64,000 bases of DNA from Topomyia yanbarensis (GCF_030247195.1 NC_080670.1:208928546-208992545); one strand, 5' to 3'; shown: positions 36,501-46,590, counted from the stretch's first letter. The notes: a model not told the origin generated them from the letters alone. A program made the numbers and translations.

Positions 36501-39500
36501 TTTGGAATATTTGGAATATTTGGAATATTTGGAATATTTGGAATATTTGGAAAATATGGAAAATATGGAAAATTTGAAAAATATGGAAAATTTGAAAAAT
36601 ATGGAAAATTTGAAAAATATGGAAAATTTTGAAAATTTGGAAAATTTTGAAAATTTGAAAAATTTGGAAAATTTGAAAAATTTGGAAAATTTGGAAAATT
36701 TGGAAAATTTGGAAAATTTGGAAAATTTGGAAAATTTGGAAAATTTGGAAAATTTGGAAAATTTGGAAAATTTGGAAAATTTGGAAAATTTGGAAAATTT
36801 GGAAAATTTGGAAAATTTGGAAAATTTGGAAAATTTGAAAAATATGAAAAATTCAAAAATTTAAAAAATTTGAAAAATTTGAAAAATTTGGAAAATTTGG
36901 AAAATTTGGAAAATTTGGAAAATTTGGAAAATTTGGAAAATTTGGAAAATTTAGAAAATTTGGAAAATTTGGAATGTTTGGAAAATTTGGATTATTTGGA
37001 AAATTTGGATAATTTAAAAAATTCGGAAAATTTCGAAAATTTGAAAATTTTTAAAAATTTGAAAAATTTGGAAAATTTGAAAAATTTGGAAAATTTGGAA
37101 AATTTGGAAAATTTGGAAAATTTGAAAAATTTGAAAAATTTGAAAAATTTGGAAAATTTGAAAAATTTGGAAAATTTGGAAAATTTAGAAAATTTAGAAC
37201 ATTTGGAAAATTTAGAAAATTTGGAAAATTTAGAAAATTTGGATAATTTAGAAAATTTGGAATATTTGAAAAATTTGGAGAATTTGAAAAATTTGGAAAA
37301 TTTGAAAAATTTGGAAAATATGGAAAATTTGGAAAATTTGGAAAATTTGAATAATTTGAAATATTTGGATAATTTAGAAAATTTTTATCCTTGGTTCTTT
37401 GTCCCGTTTCTTTATGTTTTTGCCATTTGTCCTGTTTTTCCCTGATTCTTCTTTCTGTTATATCGTTTCTCCTATATTCTATTTTCCTTGCTTTCATTCT
37501 TCCTTTCATTTTGCTTTTTTTTTTGTTTTTTCCTCCTTTAATTTTCCTGTGTCTCTTTTCATAATTTTTATTTTGTGACCTCACTTTCTTCTTTTTTCCT
37601 TTCTCTCCATTATTTCCTTTTACATTTTTGTTTTTTATTTCCCGTTATTAGTTTTTTCATTCTTCTTTCACCATATTTTCCATTCTTTTATTCTTCTGTC
37701 TTTTTTTCATTCCTCTTTTTGCCTTTTTTCTGTTATTTTTACTGAGCTTTCGCTTTTCATTTCTTTCAGCCCATTTTCCATTAAACTTTTTCCTGTCTTC
37801 CTTATTTTCATTTATCCTTTTTCCACTTTTCCCTTTTTTCTTTATTCTCTTTTCAACTGTTTGACTGTTTTTTTGGTTTCTCCTTTTTTGATTTTCCTTT
37901 TTCTTTTTCTTTCCTTTTCCCTATTTCTGTGTTCCTCTTTTCCTCTTTACCATTTTTGGCCATCCTTCCATTGTTCCTTTATATTTTTTTTTCCTTTTTT
38001 GCATATTTAGTTTTTCCTTTTACACTTTTTCCTTTTTTTCTTCTTTCGGTTTTTCTTTTTTTTCACTCCCTCTTTCACTTGTGTTCCATCTGTCCTTTCT
38101 TACTTTGTTCCCTTTTTAAATTTTTTTTCGTGATTTTTTCTTCATTACTTTTTTCTTTCTATCCTTTCTTCCTTCTTCCCCTTTTTTCTAATTCCCTTTT
38201 TATTTACGGTTCTCCTGCTTTCATTTTTTCTTTTTACCTTTTTACCTTACTTTCTTTATTTTTTTTATTCGTCCATTGTTTTCATTTATTTTGTTTCGTT
38301 CTCTCCTTGTTTCGTTTTTGTTTATTTCTTTTTACTAATTTTCCTTTTTTTTACCTTTCTTCATTTTTCCTGTTCGCCTGTTTTCTTTTTCGTTTCTTCT
38401 TATTCTATTTTGCTATTCCGTTCTTTCTTTTATTTTGATATTTTTCACTATTTCCCCTTTTCCTTTTTCCAATTTATGTATTTCTATCTTTCCTTCCTCC
38501 TTTTCGTATTTTTTCGTTTTCTCTTATTTGCATTTCTTACTTTTTTCTTTTTTATTCGATTTAATTTTTTTTCCATTTTTTATTTCCTTTTCCCCCTTTG
38601 TTTTTTACCGTTTTTTTTCTTTTCCTTTCGAACGTTTTCCTTCATTCCTTTTGTTTCTTTCTTCATTTTTGCCCATTTTTCCGTCTCTATATTTTTATCT
38701 TCTTTCAATTCATTATTCCTTTTTTCTTCTATTTTCCATTTTTCCTTTGAAAACCTTTGTTCTTTTACTATTTTTTTTCCTTTTCCCCTTCTTCCATTTT
38801 CCCCTGTTTTCCTTTTTCGCTTTTACCTGTTTCCGTTTTCGGCTCACCTGCTTTCCTGTTTCCTTATTTCCTGTTTTCCAGCAATCCTTCTGTTTCCTTT
38901 TGGGCCTTTTTCCATATTCTTTTTTCTCTATTTTCAACTTTTTTTTTCTTTTTGTCTTTTTCTTTCATTATTTTTCCCTTATTTTCGTTTTTTTACCTCT
39001 TCACATATATCCCGTTTTCCTACTTTCCCTTTTTTCCTTTTCCATTTTCTTTAACCTCTTTCCTTTCGTTTCTACTTATTTTTGCAATTTTTCTTTTCCC
39101 CCTCGTTTATTATTTCTGCCTTGTAAAATGTTTCTTATTCCTTTGTTCATTTTCTATTTTTTTTAAATTTTTTCTTTCCTTCCTTTTCTGCTTTTTTCGT
39201 TTTCGTTTTATCGTTCTTTTTCCATTTGCATTTTCAATTTTCAATTACCCTTTTTCCATTTTCCATTGATTCTGATTTTCATGGAGACTGTTTCTGGTTC
39301 AGGGTTCCGTTTAGCGATTCTGATTCCTATTTGTTGACTCTGATTTTGGTTTGTTTTTCTGGAACCAGATTTTGGATCTTTGATTCTGGATTCTGATCCT
39401 AATTTCTTATTTGGGACTCCGTTTCTGGAATCTAATCTGCCATTCTGAATCCGGATTCAGGAAACGGTTTCTCGGTTCTGATGCTGGATTTCGATTTGGG

Positions 39501-42500
39501 GCTCTCATTGAAATGAGAATAAAGTATAGAAAATGGTACTTATTGATGAATTCCCTTTTAATATCCCAACGACTCAACTTTCGGTTCTTTTTGGTAAGAT
39601 CTCTGTAATTTTCGTATGTATGTAAGTGGTCATTTCTGAAGATACTTTTAGCAATTCCTTCCAGTATTCTTTCTTGGGTACTTTAAGGGAGCTTAAATTT
39701 CAAGAAGATTTCCTTTAATTTCTGAAGCAATGCGCTTGAAAATTTTTGTGGCATCTTTAAAAATCCGTCAATCATACCTTCAGTGAATTCCGAAGGATGC
39801 TTCTTTAATTTGTGGGAATATTTAACCTGTTTATTGCTCAAAAAACTTCTCGAGATCACTGGTGTACCAAAAGGTACTGAATTGGCACTCCTAGAGGAAT
39901 ATCGTTAAAATTTCTAGAAAAATCTCCCTCAGAAAGCTACCTGAACTTGGTTGTGTCTTACAGTAGTAAAATTTTCCTAAAATAGGAAAAACTTTCAAAT
40001 TTTTATGTTAAATTTTAGATGAGTTTATTATAACATTTCGGAGGCAATCCCATTGAAATTCTAAGGAATTCGCCTAGAAACCGTTTCTGTTCCTTGACGC
40101 GGTTTCTCTGTTTCCATCATTGTTGGAAGTCTCACAATAATTAATATACGGATCGTTTAAAGTCGAATATTGAGTCTAATAAGAACCACAGGGATCCACA
40201 ATAGATCTCGTAGTGGTGGTCCACTGGTCGTAGTGGTTCGTCTCTTACAACAAAAATATAGAGTCATCTAGTCAGCCGGAAAATCAACCGACTGAACTGT
40301 ATCCATGGCAACCGTCAGTCATAAGTCCAGTAAAGTGTTAAACGCAATAAACCCTAAAGCAAATCACTCACCCTTCGGGGTCAACTTGAAGATATTGCGC
40401 AGTCCGAGCAGGTTGATGTTCTGCTCCACCTTGCAGGATTTCCTCAGATGGTGGATCATATAGTAGATGTGATCGGTCTTGTAACCACACGGGACACAGG
40501 TCAGCATCAGATGCTGCTGTCCCGGTCGGAGTAGCAGACCTCCACCACCACTGCCAGCACTTCCCGGACGATTTTCTACAAAAACATAACAAAACCGAAT
40601 TCAGTTCCGGAACCTAGTCGGCCGTAGCCGTATCGTACCTTCACCTTTCATGCAATGTTGCTGCTGCAAATTCAGCGGACTGAGTGAACCTCCGCCTCCG
40701 GTGGTGGTATTCTTTTCGCTGGAGATAAGCAGCAAATAGTCGAAACAGATCCGCCGGAAAATGTGCTTCTCCGACAGACTGTGGATGCCGATTTTCTCCA
40801 ACGAAGTCGTGTAGTAGTTACAGCAGTTGCACTTGATCTGCACATTGTCCGGATGGGGTTGACATCCTGTAGAAAAAAAATATCATTAATCTGTACTTCG
40901 CCGAATCGTCGAATCTACCCGAACCTTCATTATCGATCCCATTGCTAGTGCCAAACTCCCGCTCGACCAGTTCGGTCTTCGGTTCCAGCAGCAGCGACAG
41001 CGGAGAACGCGAAATTTCACCAATGCTTGGCATTTCTTCGTACGGAAATTTCGATTCCTCCGCGAGTGGGAAGATGAGGGATAACTTCTTGTACAACTCG
41101 CTACCGCAAAACTGTCGCAACTTTCCGATCGCCTTGTCCCGTCCCTCGAGCAGATGAATCATCAGATCAAGTCGCTTCAGATGAGCCTCCGTTTTCAGGT
41201 GACGTTCAAGGTCGTGCTTGTCCGCGGTTTGTGACCGGAAGCCACACAGTAGACACTCGCAGCTAGCCGCCGCGATCACGATCGTATCCATTGCAATGTT
41301 CGACGTGAGGCGATCCTTGATCACGTGTTTCTTCAGCTCCTCCAGATTGTTGGTGTCGAAGTCCGAACAGATCAGACAGGTGTAGTAAGTCGATGGGTCC
41401 AGTGTGATTCTGATCGGAGGTTCGAAGTGGAGTGGGTTCTTGTCTTCGTCTAGCTGGTAGAACTCGCCGGCTGCTAGCCGGTCGGTATCGCTACTGGCCG
41501 AGAAGGGAGACGGGTTGTTGAGGAAGAGGGACTCCGGGGTGGGTGTGCTGTTGGCGGTGCTGCTGCTGATCGGCGGGGTTGGATCGATGGGAGCGAACGG
41601 AGAGGATGGGATCGAGAGAGGTTTAAGGGTACTGTTGCTGTAGTCTTCCACCCGGCTGCTTAGAGACGACGATTCGTCCTTGAGGGCGTTCAGGTTCAGG
41701 GCGCTCAGATAGTCGAGGTTTTCTGCGGCGGCGGAGGAGGACATACTTTGAAGGTTCTTCAGTTGGCTGTAGCTGGATTGGAGCGAGTTGAGATTGCTGA
41801 TATGTTTCTCGCTGGTCATGTGGATCCGGAGGTTTCGCGCGATGTTGGTGTCGTAGTTGCAGATGTCGCACTTGAAGAAGGATTTTGGCCGGTTGGAGTC
41901 GTAGCTGCTGGGTTGGGATTCTTTGGGAGACGGGGCTAGTTTGGTGGTTAGCGAGAGTGGCGAGGTGGCTTGCATGTACTGGTTGCGAGATGTGTTAACC
42001 TTCTCCGTAGCCTGAAGGGTCGCAAGATTCAGGAAGTTCTGATTACCCTTGTTCATCATACCGTTCAGATCTTGCATGTTATTCAGATGCTTGTCGCTTT
42101 GCATGTGAATAGACAGGTTACCCTTGGTGGTGGTAGAATAGTTACAGATGTCGCAACGGTACGGTTTGTAGCCGCAGGTGTACGATTCACCCCGGGCGAG
42201 TCGCGGATGTTGTTGACCGGCGAGACAATAGCTACAGGCCGTCTCCCCGTCCGGATGCTTCTCTCGCATGTGAATCTCCAACGTTTCCTGGTACTTGTAG
42301 TGCCAGTTACACTGAGGACATTTCAACGTTTTACAGGAATTCCTGGTGGAAATGTTTGGCGCGAAGTTACTGTTACGGAACGCAGCCGACGCTTCAGTCT
42401 CTAGTTTCTTAACGCTTATCTGATGCTCGCTCTTCAGTTCTTCCTTCAGGTCTAGTACCTCCGGTCGGAAGTTGTTTGCCGCCATCAGCTGCTTGTAGAG

Positions 42501-44087
42501 ATCCATTGCATTGTACTTTTTGGCCATTTGAAAATCGCTAGATCCATCGACGCCTGACCCCGTGACGGCTGCGGCCTTTGCGGCGGCCGCAGCCAACGGG
42601 TTGGTGTTCATCAACTCCAGGAACTTGTTCTGCTTGTTGTACAGATTCTCCGCGGCTGACAGCATTTTCTGTTGGGTTAGAAAATCCGTCAACAGTTTCC
42701 CGCTGGCAGCGTTCTTCTCCTCCTGGGCTGCTGCTACTGCGGCAGCTGCCGCCGCGGCCGCTACACTTTCGTTCATGGCGTTGCTGTACTTCTCGGCGGC
42801 TAGCTTCCAACTCGCCTGCAGTTTGTTGTCCATGTCGTAGAGCATACTGCTGGGTGTGAGTTTTGGAAAGCCACCCTCGAAGCTGATGGAACCGGGGCTT
42901 TTCTCCGGCGATGTGACAGATGACGGATGTTGTTCCACCTGTTGTTGTTGTTGTTGCTGCTGAGGTGACAGCTGTTGACTTCCTCCTCCTCCTACGGCGC
43001 TGCTAAGACCATGACTGATACTACTCTTGAACCGCTCCTCACCACTATCCATCGACGACTTAATGCTAGGGTTGCTGCTGCTGCTATTGGCTGAAGATTT
43101 CTCTTCGAAAGGAACCAGAAAGTAAAACTGCCTCTCCGTGTTGGTCTGGATGATGGCACTGCTGTAGTTCTTCTCGAGCAACATCCGCTCGTAGTCGTTC
43201 AGCGTCAGGCTGTGCTCCATCTTGGCGTGGGCGATGAAGGACCGGCACGTACCGAAGCTAAGCTTACAGCTGAAGCACATCAGAATCGCCTTGAGGCCAG
43301 CTTGTGTCGACGCGGCCGGCGGTGAGCTAAGATTGTGGATCTGTTCGTCCACGGAATCTCGCCCACCGTCACCGCCAAGTGGCGACGAGGAACAGTCCGA
43401 TGAGGATGATGCCTTGTGACTACCGCTTCCACCGCCATTACTGCTGCTACTACTACCGCTGTTGCCCTCCTTGCTGAACGAGACAATTCGGAAGGAGTGA
43501 GTGCGAGGATTCGAATTGTTGTCGTTCTTAGGAGAAGCCGCCGGATCGATGATGCAGGTGTTGTCCTGGCAGATGATACGCCCCCGAAACCGTTCCACCT
43601 CTTTCTGATACTCGGGCAGGGACGGAACGACGGATGTGGAAGCGGCTGCTCCGCTGAAAGGCGTCACCGAGGATGTCGTTCCGGTGCCGGCTATCAGTGG
43701 GAGGGCTCCTGTGAAAGCGGATGATGTGAGCGTCGTCGTCGTCATCGTTGTCTGAGGCGTCATCTGAGGTGTCATCTGGGGCGTCTTCAGGGTGCTGTGC
43801 GAGGCAGTCGATTTGGTGGATGTGCGCTTCTGGATGGACGAAGAATTACTTCTGGATTGTGGTTTGGGAGATCGAAATGGGGAACCAACCTTGTTGTTTT
43901 CGGCGAGAAGCTGAATGATGCGCCTGTTGTCCACCGGCTTCGACAGCAGCTTGAAGATGGCTCTGGTGAGCGAATCGTTCGGTACTGGGCCGATTGTGTC
44001 GTTGCATAGCTTCAGTATTCGCGATTCCCTGTGTTTCAGATAGAACTGGATTTTGGTGGAGAATTTTGCGTTCTTGCGAGAAGCCAT
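21268..44087 (-). CDS. zfh2: zfh2, multi-zinc-finger homeodomain transcription factor
   Basis: Six coding exons on the minus strand (44087-40919, 40866-40639, 40575-40372, 25661-23611, 23548-21668, 21579-21268) join with phases 1, 1, 1, 0, 0 and total 7,845 nt, that is 2,614 codons plus stop. Introns are 52, 63, 14,710, 62 and 88 bp. The product is a large nuclear factor of the ZFHX family with about 19 C2H2 fingers spread over residues ~267-2563 and two homeodomains at about 2177-2236 and 2463-2522. In Drosophila zfh2 acts in the nervous system and in proximal wing and leg patterning. The start is chosen for the context aaacaATGG, a favourable insect initiation context. Drosophila Zfh2 is about 3,000 aa with a third homeodomain near the C-terminus; that part is absent here, so either the 3' end is incomplete or this is a short form. 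Confidence 0.93.
21668..23548 (-). CDS. zfh2: zfh2 coding exon 5 (homeodomain 1 and most of homeodomain 2)
   Basis: The acceptor TTTCTTTCCAG is after a 62-bp intron. A Gln-rich stretch near 23370-23420 and a C2H2 finger, [20 protein letters not shown], precede homeodomain 1. That domain has the core [19 protein letters not shown] and recognition helix [17 protein letters not shown] (R50, N51), followed by SKDSPYNF as in ZFHX proteins. A Leu/Asn-rich linker leads to homeodomain 2, [20 protein letters not shown] through RVIVVWFQ. The exon ends exactly after Gln50 of homeodomain 2. Confidence 0.95.
23611..25661 (-). CDS. zfh2: zfh2 coding exon 4 (nine C2H2 fingers)
   Basis: After the large intron (acceptor TTTTTCCAACCAG) the exon reads [11 protein letters not shown] and a Gly/Asn-rich stretch. 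C2H2 fingers follow at about residues 1276, 1393, 1464, 1498, 1535, 1562, 1683, 1745 and 1843. A Gly-rich run near 24240 separates fingers. The last finger, [20 protein letters not shown], is followed by RSMFNN and the donor AAC|GTGAGT in phase 0. Confidence 0.93.
25890..26490 (+). mobile_element. LINE relic, R1/LOA-like reverse transcriptase and RNase H pieces
   Basis: At 25937 the frame reads [20 protein letters not shown], the reverse-transcriptase block-D motif of R1/LOA-type LINEs. The FADD catalytic box is missing, and [17 protein letters not shown] follows with LSIN. Downstream, pieces of an RNase H domain are seen, [19 protein letters not shown] (26296-26352) and a stretch with [11 protein letters not shown] (about 26427-26460). 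Stops and frameshifts show the copy is dead. Confidence 0.6.
26500..28190. other. zfh2 intron, no feature recognised
   Basis: Several short open frames on both strands (for example 27507-27818 minus and 27827-28203) have mixed composition. The region from 27.2 to 28.15 kb is GC-richer and may be an old transposon, but I cannot assign it to a family. Confidence 0.3.
28196..28760. repeat. Diverged tandem duplication, ~365-bp period
   Basis: The stretch with tgtgtgggtgtgtaccgct..gcgtttatagagc..agaaagttt (28230-28305) recurs in diverged form as ttgtgggtgtgtattgctt..gcatttatagagc..agaaagttc (28602-28682). Both are followed by tagaattcaatacctc-like sequence. No coding capacity. Confidence 0.5.
28761..30150. 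other. zfh2 intron, no confident feature
   Basis: GC-moderate sequence with broken open frames; it may be the 5' part of the LINE relic that follows or another retroelement. No domain was recognised. Confidence 0.3.
30160..31870 (+). mobile_element. Decayed I/Jockey-type LINE with RT, RNase H and C-terminal pieces
   Basis: In order: [20 protein letters not shown] and [12 protein letters not shown] (reverse transcriptase, 30525-30645), a spacer, [15 protein letters not shown] (RNase H, near 31235), VWIPAHCS (RNase H, near 31340), and the C-terminal zinc-binding stretch [19 protein letters not shown] at about 31640-31695. The arrangement is that of a common mosquito LINE polyprotein. Many frameshifts and stops, and the loss of the catalytic RT box, show it is inactive. 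It lies antisense to zfh2. Confidence 0.75.
31880..32400. other. zfh2 intron, AT-rich, nothing seen
   Basis: AT-rich, no repeats or open frames of note. Confidence 0.4.
32400..33480. promoter_or_regulatory. Non-repetitive GC-richer island inside zfh2 intron 3 (candidate regulatory)
   Basis: This block stands out from the surrounding repeats. It holds a (CT)n run at 32694-32713 of the kind bound by GAGA factor, a CAGT-repeat cluster at 33007-33021, and the string atggccgct (33292) containing a reversed GCCAT core of Pho-type sites. Open frames run on both strands (158 codons on +, about 190 on -) but show no domain. It may be an intronic enhancer, an alternative zfh2 promoter or a non-coding exon; the sequence alone cannot decide. 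Confidence 0.3.
33569..33897. repeat. MITE with inverted termini TA(G/A)TAGGGT
   Basis: The left end TAGTAGGGTGATGAGCCCAT (33569-33588) and following attttcgccat align with the reverse complement of the right end (33897 leftward: TAATAGGGTAAAGTGCCTAT then tttcaccat) at roughly 80%. The 329-bp interior has no transposase. It fits a mosquito MITE. Confidence 0.55.
33898..34728. other. zfh2 intron, nothing recognised
   Basis: AT-rich intronic DNA without visible repeats or coding signals. Confidence 0.4.
34729..36183. repeat. Foldback-like inverted repeat with pyrimidine-rich arms
   Basis: The outer ~120 bp of each arm are near-identical in inverted orientation. The left arm runs from about 34732 (aaatttgttgaaacctgaac, then ggaatttgtaaataaaaatc, gaaggcaatctgcaactttc, ctctattacac). 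The right arm, read as reverse complement from 36183, gives the same series. Inside, the left arm continues as a T/C-rich tract and the right arm as an A/G-rich tract with recognisable matching segments (cattgtccatcattgtttgtc against cattgtccattattgtttgtc). The centre (about 35330-35690) is a degenerate ccaattttc tandem repeat. The organisation recalls Drosophila Foldback-type elements; no transposase is seen. Confidence 0.7.
36184..37385. repeat. 9-bp minisatellite, TTTGGAATA then TTTGGAAAA arrays
   Basis: About 20 near-perfect copies of tttggaata run from 36364 to 36550. The repeat then turns into tttggaaaa and variants, with a homogeneous block of about 19 copies at 36664-36836, and continues less regularly to 37385. 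Because the unit length is a multiple of three and has no stop in several frames, long repetitive open frames (NIW, EYL, GIF, NFP) appear on both strands; they are not genes. Confidence 0.95.
37386..39262. repeat. 1.9-kb polypyrimidine tract
   Basis: Almost entirely T and C on the + strand, built from degenerate ttttcctttttc units, with very few A or G. Its start (tttgtcccgtttctttatgt) is related to the T/C-rich arm of the neighbouring foldback repeat (34.87-35.1 kb). The long Phe/Ser/Leu-rich open frames here are compositional artefacts. Confidence 0.9.
39263..39515. repeat. Degenerate GATTCTGATT-type tandem repeat
   Basis: Forms of gattctgattt, gattctggattctgat and ctggaaccagatttt recur about every 12-30 bp, ending near ggttctgatgctggatttcg. 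A simple-sequence edge to the polypyrimidine block. Confidence 0.6.
39516..40371. other. Proximal end of zfh2 intron 3, nothing specific
   Basis: AT-rich sequence with mosquito-repeat character (gaattcc-type motifs) leading to the exon 3 donor. Confidence 0.35.
40372..40575 (-). CDS. zfh2: zfh2 coding exon 3 (one finger before the giant intron)
   Basis: The acceptor TGTTTTTGTAG opens a phase-1 exon reading [20 protein letters not shown] finger follows, [20 protein letters not shown] then KSC, and then [14 protein letters not shown]. The donor AAGG|GTGAGT starts the 14.7-kb intron; the split Gly codon is completed at 25661 by GC followed by GCCGAT. Confidence 0.9.
40639..40866 (-). CDS. zfh2: zfh2 coding exon 2 (one C2H2 finger)
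   Basis: The acceptor TTTTTCTACAG lies after a 52-bp intron. The exon encodes [19 protein letters not shown] and a C2H2 finger ending HSLSEKHIF, then a Gly/Leu/Gln-rich linker. The donor GAAG|GTACGA is in phase 1. Reading continues in frame from exon 1 and into exon 3. Confidence 0.9.
40919..44087 (-). CDS. zfh2: zfh2 coding exon 1 (residues 1-1056)
   Basis: It opens with [17 protein letters not shown] and a basic N-terminus, followed by Ser/Thr/Gly-rich low-complexity sequence, a Gln tract near 42950 and Ala runs near 42590 and 42745. C2H2 fingers or finger pairs lie at about residues 267, 590, 642, 741, 902 and 949; several have the long His-His spacing typical of ZFHX proteins (for example CDICNY..HMTSEKH). 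The exon ends in phase 1 at TCGG|GTAGAT. The many plus-strand open frames opposite it are shadows. Confidence 0.92.
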
Positions 44088-44091
44088 TGTT

Positions 44092-44126
<35 letters not shown>

Positions 44127-44371
44127 TTTTTTGAGTGTGTGTGTGGGGTGTTTGATTTTTGCGAGTTACGTGTTAGTTTACAAATTTGTTAATTTAATTT
44201 AATATATAATAATTTTTGTTTGTTTTAAAATTTAATTATAGTTAAAATTAATTTATAAATAATGCGAGGTTTATGATTTTGTAAAACTTTTTCTAAAGTT
44301 TAAATCTTAAAATGTATTTTTTCTCGTAATTTCATTATAGCTAGGTGTGTTTGTTTCATCGAACGGGATAT
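44088..44371 (-). other. zfh2: Probable zfh2 5' UTR exon with splice acceptor
   Basis: On the minus strand ttctattctttcatttttacag is a strong acceptor ending at 44372. The 284 bases between it and the start codon contain no coding signal and would be 5' UTR. This implies one or more upstream non-coding exons, possibly beyond 61 kb. Confidence 0.45.
44096..44124. repeat. (TG)n microsatellite in the zfh2 5' UTR
   Basis: About 13-14 TG repeats with a second short run at 44136-44145, immediately before the zfh2 start codon on the minus strand (CA repeat in the mRNA). Confidence 0.9.
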
Positions 44372-44570
44372 CTGTAAAAATGAAAGAATAGAAAGAAAGA
44401 ACAACGAGGCACGACAGCCGCCATTAGCATTATGGTTCTGTAAGCTTGTCGGGGAAACACCGCTTGAGTATGCAGCCAAAGCTTGTTACTATTCGTTCTC
44501 GGCGATGATGGTGGTGACCACGCGTCTCCACTTCAGAACCATTAGCAGCCATTTTTTCATGGTTCCGAGG

Positions 44571-46590
44571 GAGGTCACCGATTAACCTGAAAATTTTCAT
44601 TTTTGGAATAAAGAAAGAACCTGGGACTGCAGCTAGCAGAACTAATCTGTTCAAATTTGAATAACCGAATTCACATCAGTTTCGCAAATTTGCACAATAC
44701 AGCCAACAAGTAGAGTTCCTGGTTTCAATTAGAAATTTTGTTGTTTACTTTAATTTATTTATTTACCCTTAAAAGAGAATAGATTTCATTTTTGGAATGA
44801 GCCGCTAGGCCTTTGTCATTCTGAAAAGGGTCATTGGAAAGTTGATGGAGCTAACACCTACTATGTTCCGGGACAAAATTGTTTACATAGGATGACAGAT
44901 GACACACAGAAACCTTTTTTCGCTAATGCCTTTGTCGGACCATGGCATTTCGACAAACGGAAAAATCAGTTTTAGATCCGAATATTTTAACTGCGTGCAA
45001 CCAACAGGTAAGGTATTTGATTTCAGTTAGACAAACCGTCATATATAACAAATAACAAACCTAAAACTCGCAAACGTAATTGTTTCATATGCAGATCTTA
45101 AATTCGTTTCCTGGTCGTTAATTATTATATTTAACATTGACACTGCACCTAGCAGAACTAAACTGTTCAAATTTGAATAACCGAACACACATCAGTTTCG
45201 CAAATTTGAACAATACAGCCAACAAGTAGAGTTCCTGGTTTCGATTAGAAATTTTGTTGTCATTTACCCTTGATAGAGAATAGATTTCCTTTTTGGAATG
45301 AGCCGCCAAGCCTTTGTCATTTTGAAAAGGGTCATTGGAAAGTTGGTGGAGCTAACACCTACTACGTTCCGAGACAAAATTGTTTACATAGGATGACAGA
45401 CCCAAAACAGAAATCTTTTTTCCAAAATACCTTTACCGGACCGTGGGATTTGGACAAATGTGTTTTCAGATCCGAATATTTTAACTGCGTGCAACCAACA
45501 GGTAGAGTATTTGACTTCAGTTATACAAATCGTCATATATAACCAATTGTAAACCTAAAACTCGCAAACAAAATTGTTTCATGGTTTCATTGGCAGGAAA
45601 ATCTGGTAGATCTTAAATCCGTTTCCCGCTCGTTGATTTTGATGTTTAACATTGACACTTTTTTCCGAAGCAGCGGCTAACGATGGATTCTGATGCTTAG
45701 CGGATGCTTCGATAAAACAACTGTTTCCAGGAAGCTTCCTTATTGCATAGGAAAATCTTTTCATGGAGTTGGAATGTACCGGCTGTCATTCTGGAATGGG
45801 TAATCGGAAAAGCAGTAGAGCTAACACCTACTACGTTTCGAGACTAAGTTGTTTGCATGGGATGATCAGACCTGTTGCTGTCGACAAGTGAAATTTCGCT
45901 ACAGATCCTAGTATTTTAATTGCGTTCAGTAAACAAGTCTCCATTTGTAGCAGTTTTCGGCTAAGCATTTGTAAGATTTATTACAAAACTCACAAAATCC
46001 GTCCTCAGGTCATTACACCTCATAGTAAAATTTTTGTTGTGTCGGCTTTTAAAATCTGGTGAGTGGCAGATTCATGTGGCGCGAGTCGGTAAGCATAAAG
46101 CGATCGAACGAATTGTCGAAATAGGAGCTACCGGTGATTGGTGGAATAATTGGGTGTACGACTATCCGGAGCAGTAAATCAAGTAAATCGCGCAATCTAC
46201 ACAACTATATTTTATTGAAACAATTCTAGCTCGAATGACCGGTTATATTTAAACTAAACGGTACGTTAACGATAGCGATAATTTCAAGATTACAGACTGC
46301 ACTACACGACCGCATCTACCGTCTTCGTTGAGAGCGGCTAACGACTGATTCCGATCAAGCGGGTGGATCAATAAATACCTGTTTTCTATGTGCTTTTTTA
46401 TTTCATAAGAAAATTCGTTTTCATGTTTTGGTTTTTTCCCTGTCTGAATACGATCGGTTTATAGCGGTCATTCGAAGACGGTATAGCTAACACCTACTAC
46501 GTCTCCAGTCTTAGTTGTTTGCTTCAAACAACCAGACCGGATCCAGAAGTTTTTTTACAGCAACTGCAACTGGAAATTAAGATTTCTACA
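44571..46590. repeat. Array A of a ~480-bp degenerate repeat (four copies)
   Basis: The conserved core agctaacacctactacgt, usually followed by forms of tccgagac..agttgtttacat and later by tccgaatattttaactgcgt, occurs at 44849, 45351, 45820 and 46486. Copies 1 and 2 are the most complete and also share caatacagccaacaagtaga and ggaatgagccgc. The array runs directly into the Tc1/mariner relic that starts near 47.04 kb. Confidence 0.8.

Larger units (their letters stand above)
25662..40371 (-). other. zfh2: 14.7-kb intron 3 of zfh2
   Basis: Both splice sites are clear (AAGG|GTGAGT at the 40372/40371 border and CAACCAG|GCGCC at 25662/25661) and the phases fit. All other introns in the window are 52-103 bp, apart from the unproven 5' introns. 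The intron holds LINE relics, MITEs, a non-repetitive island, and the foldback, minisatellite and polypyrimidine block described separately. Confidence 0.85.

Noticed and set aside
36242..37584. Long open frames of NIW, EYL, GIF and NFP repeats on both strands
   Set aside because: They follow from a 9-bp tandem repeat without stops in several frames; no non-repetitive domain or codon bias.
34784..39269. Phe/Ser/Leu-rich open frames of 140-240 codons resembling membrane proteins
   Set aside because: Produced by the polypyrimidine composition; overlapping frames are equally long and none has a start context or a domain.
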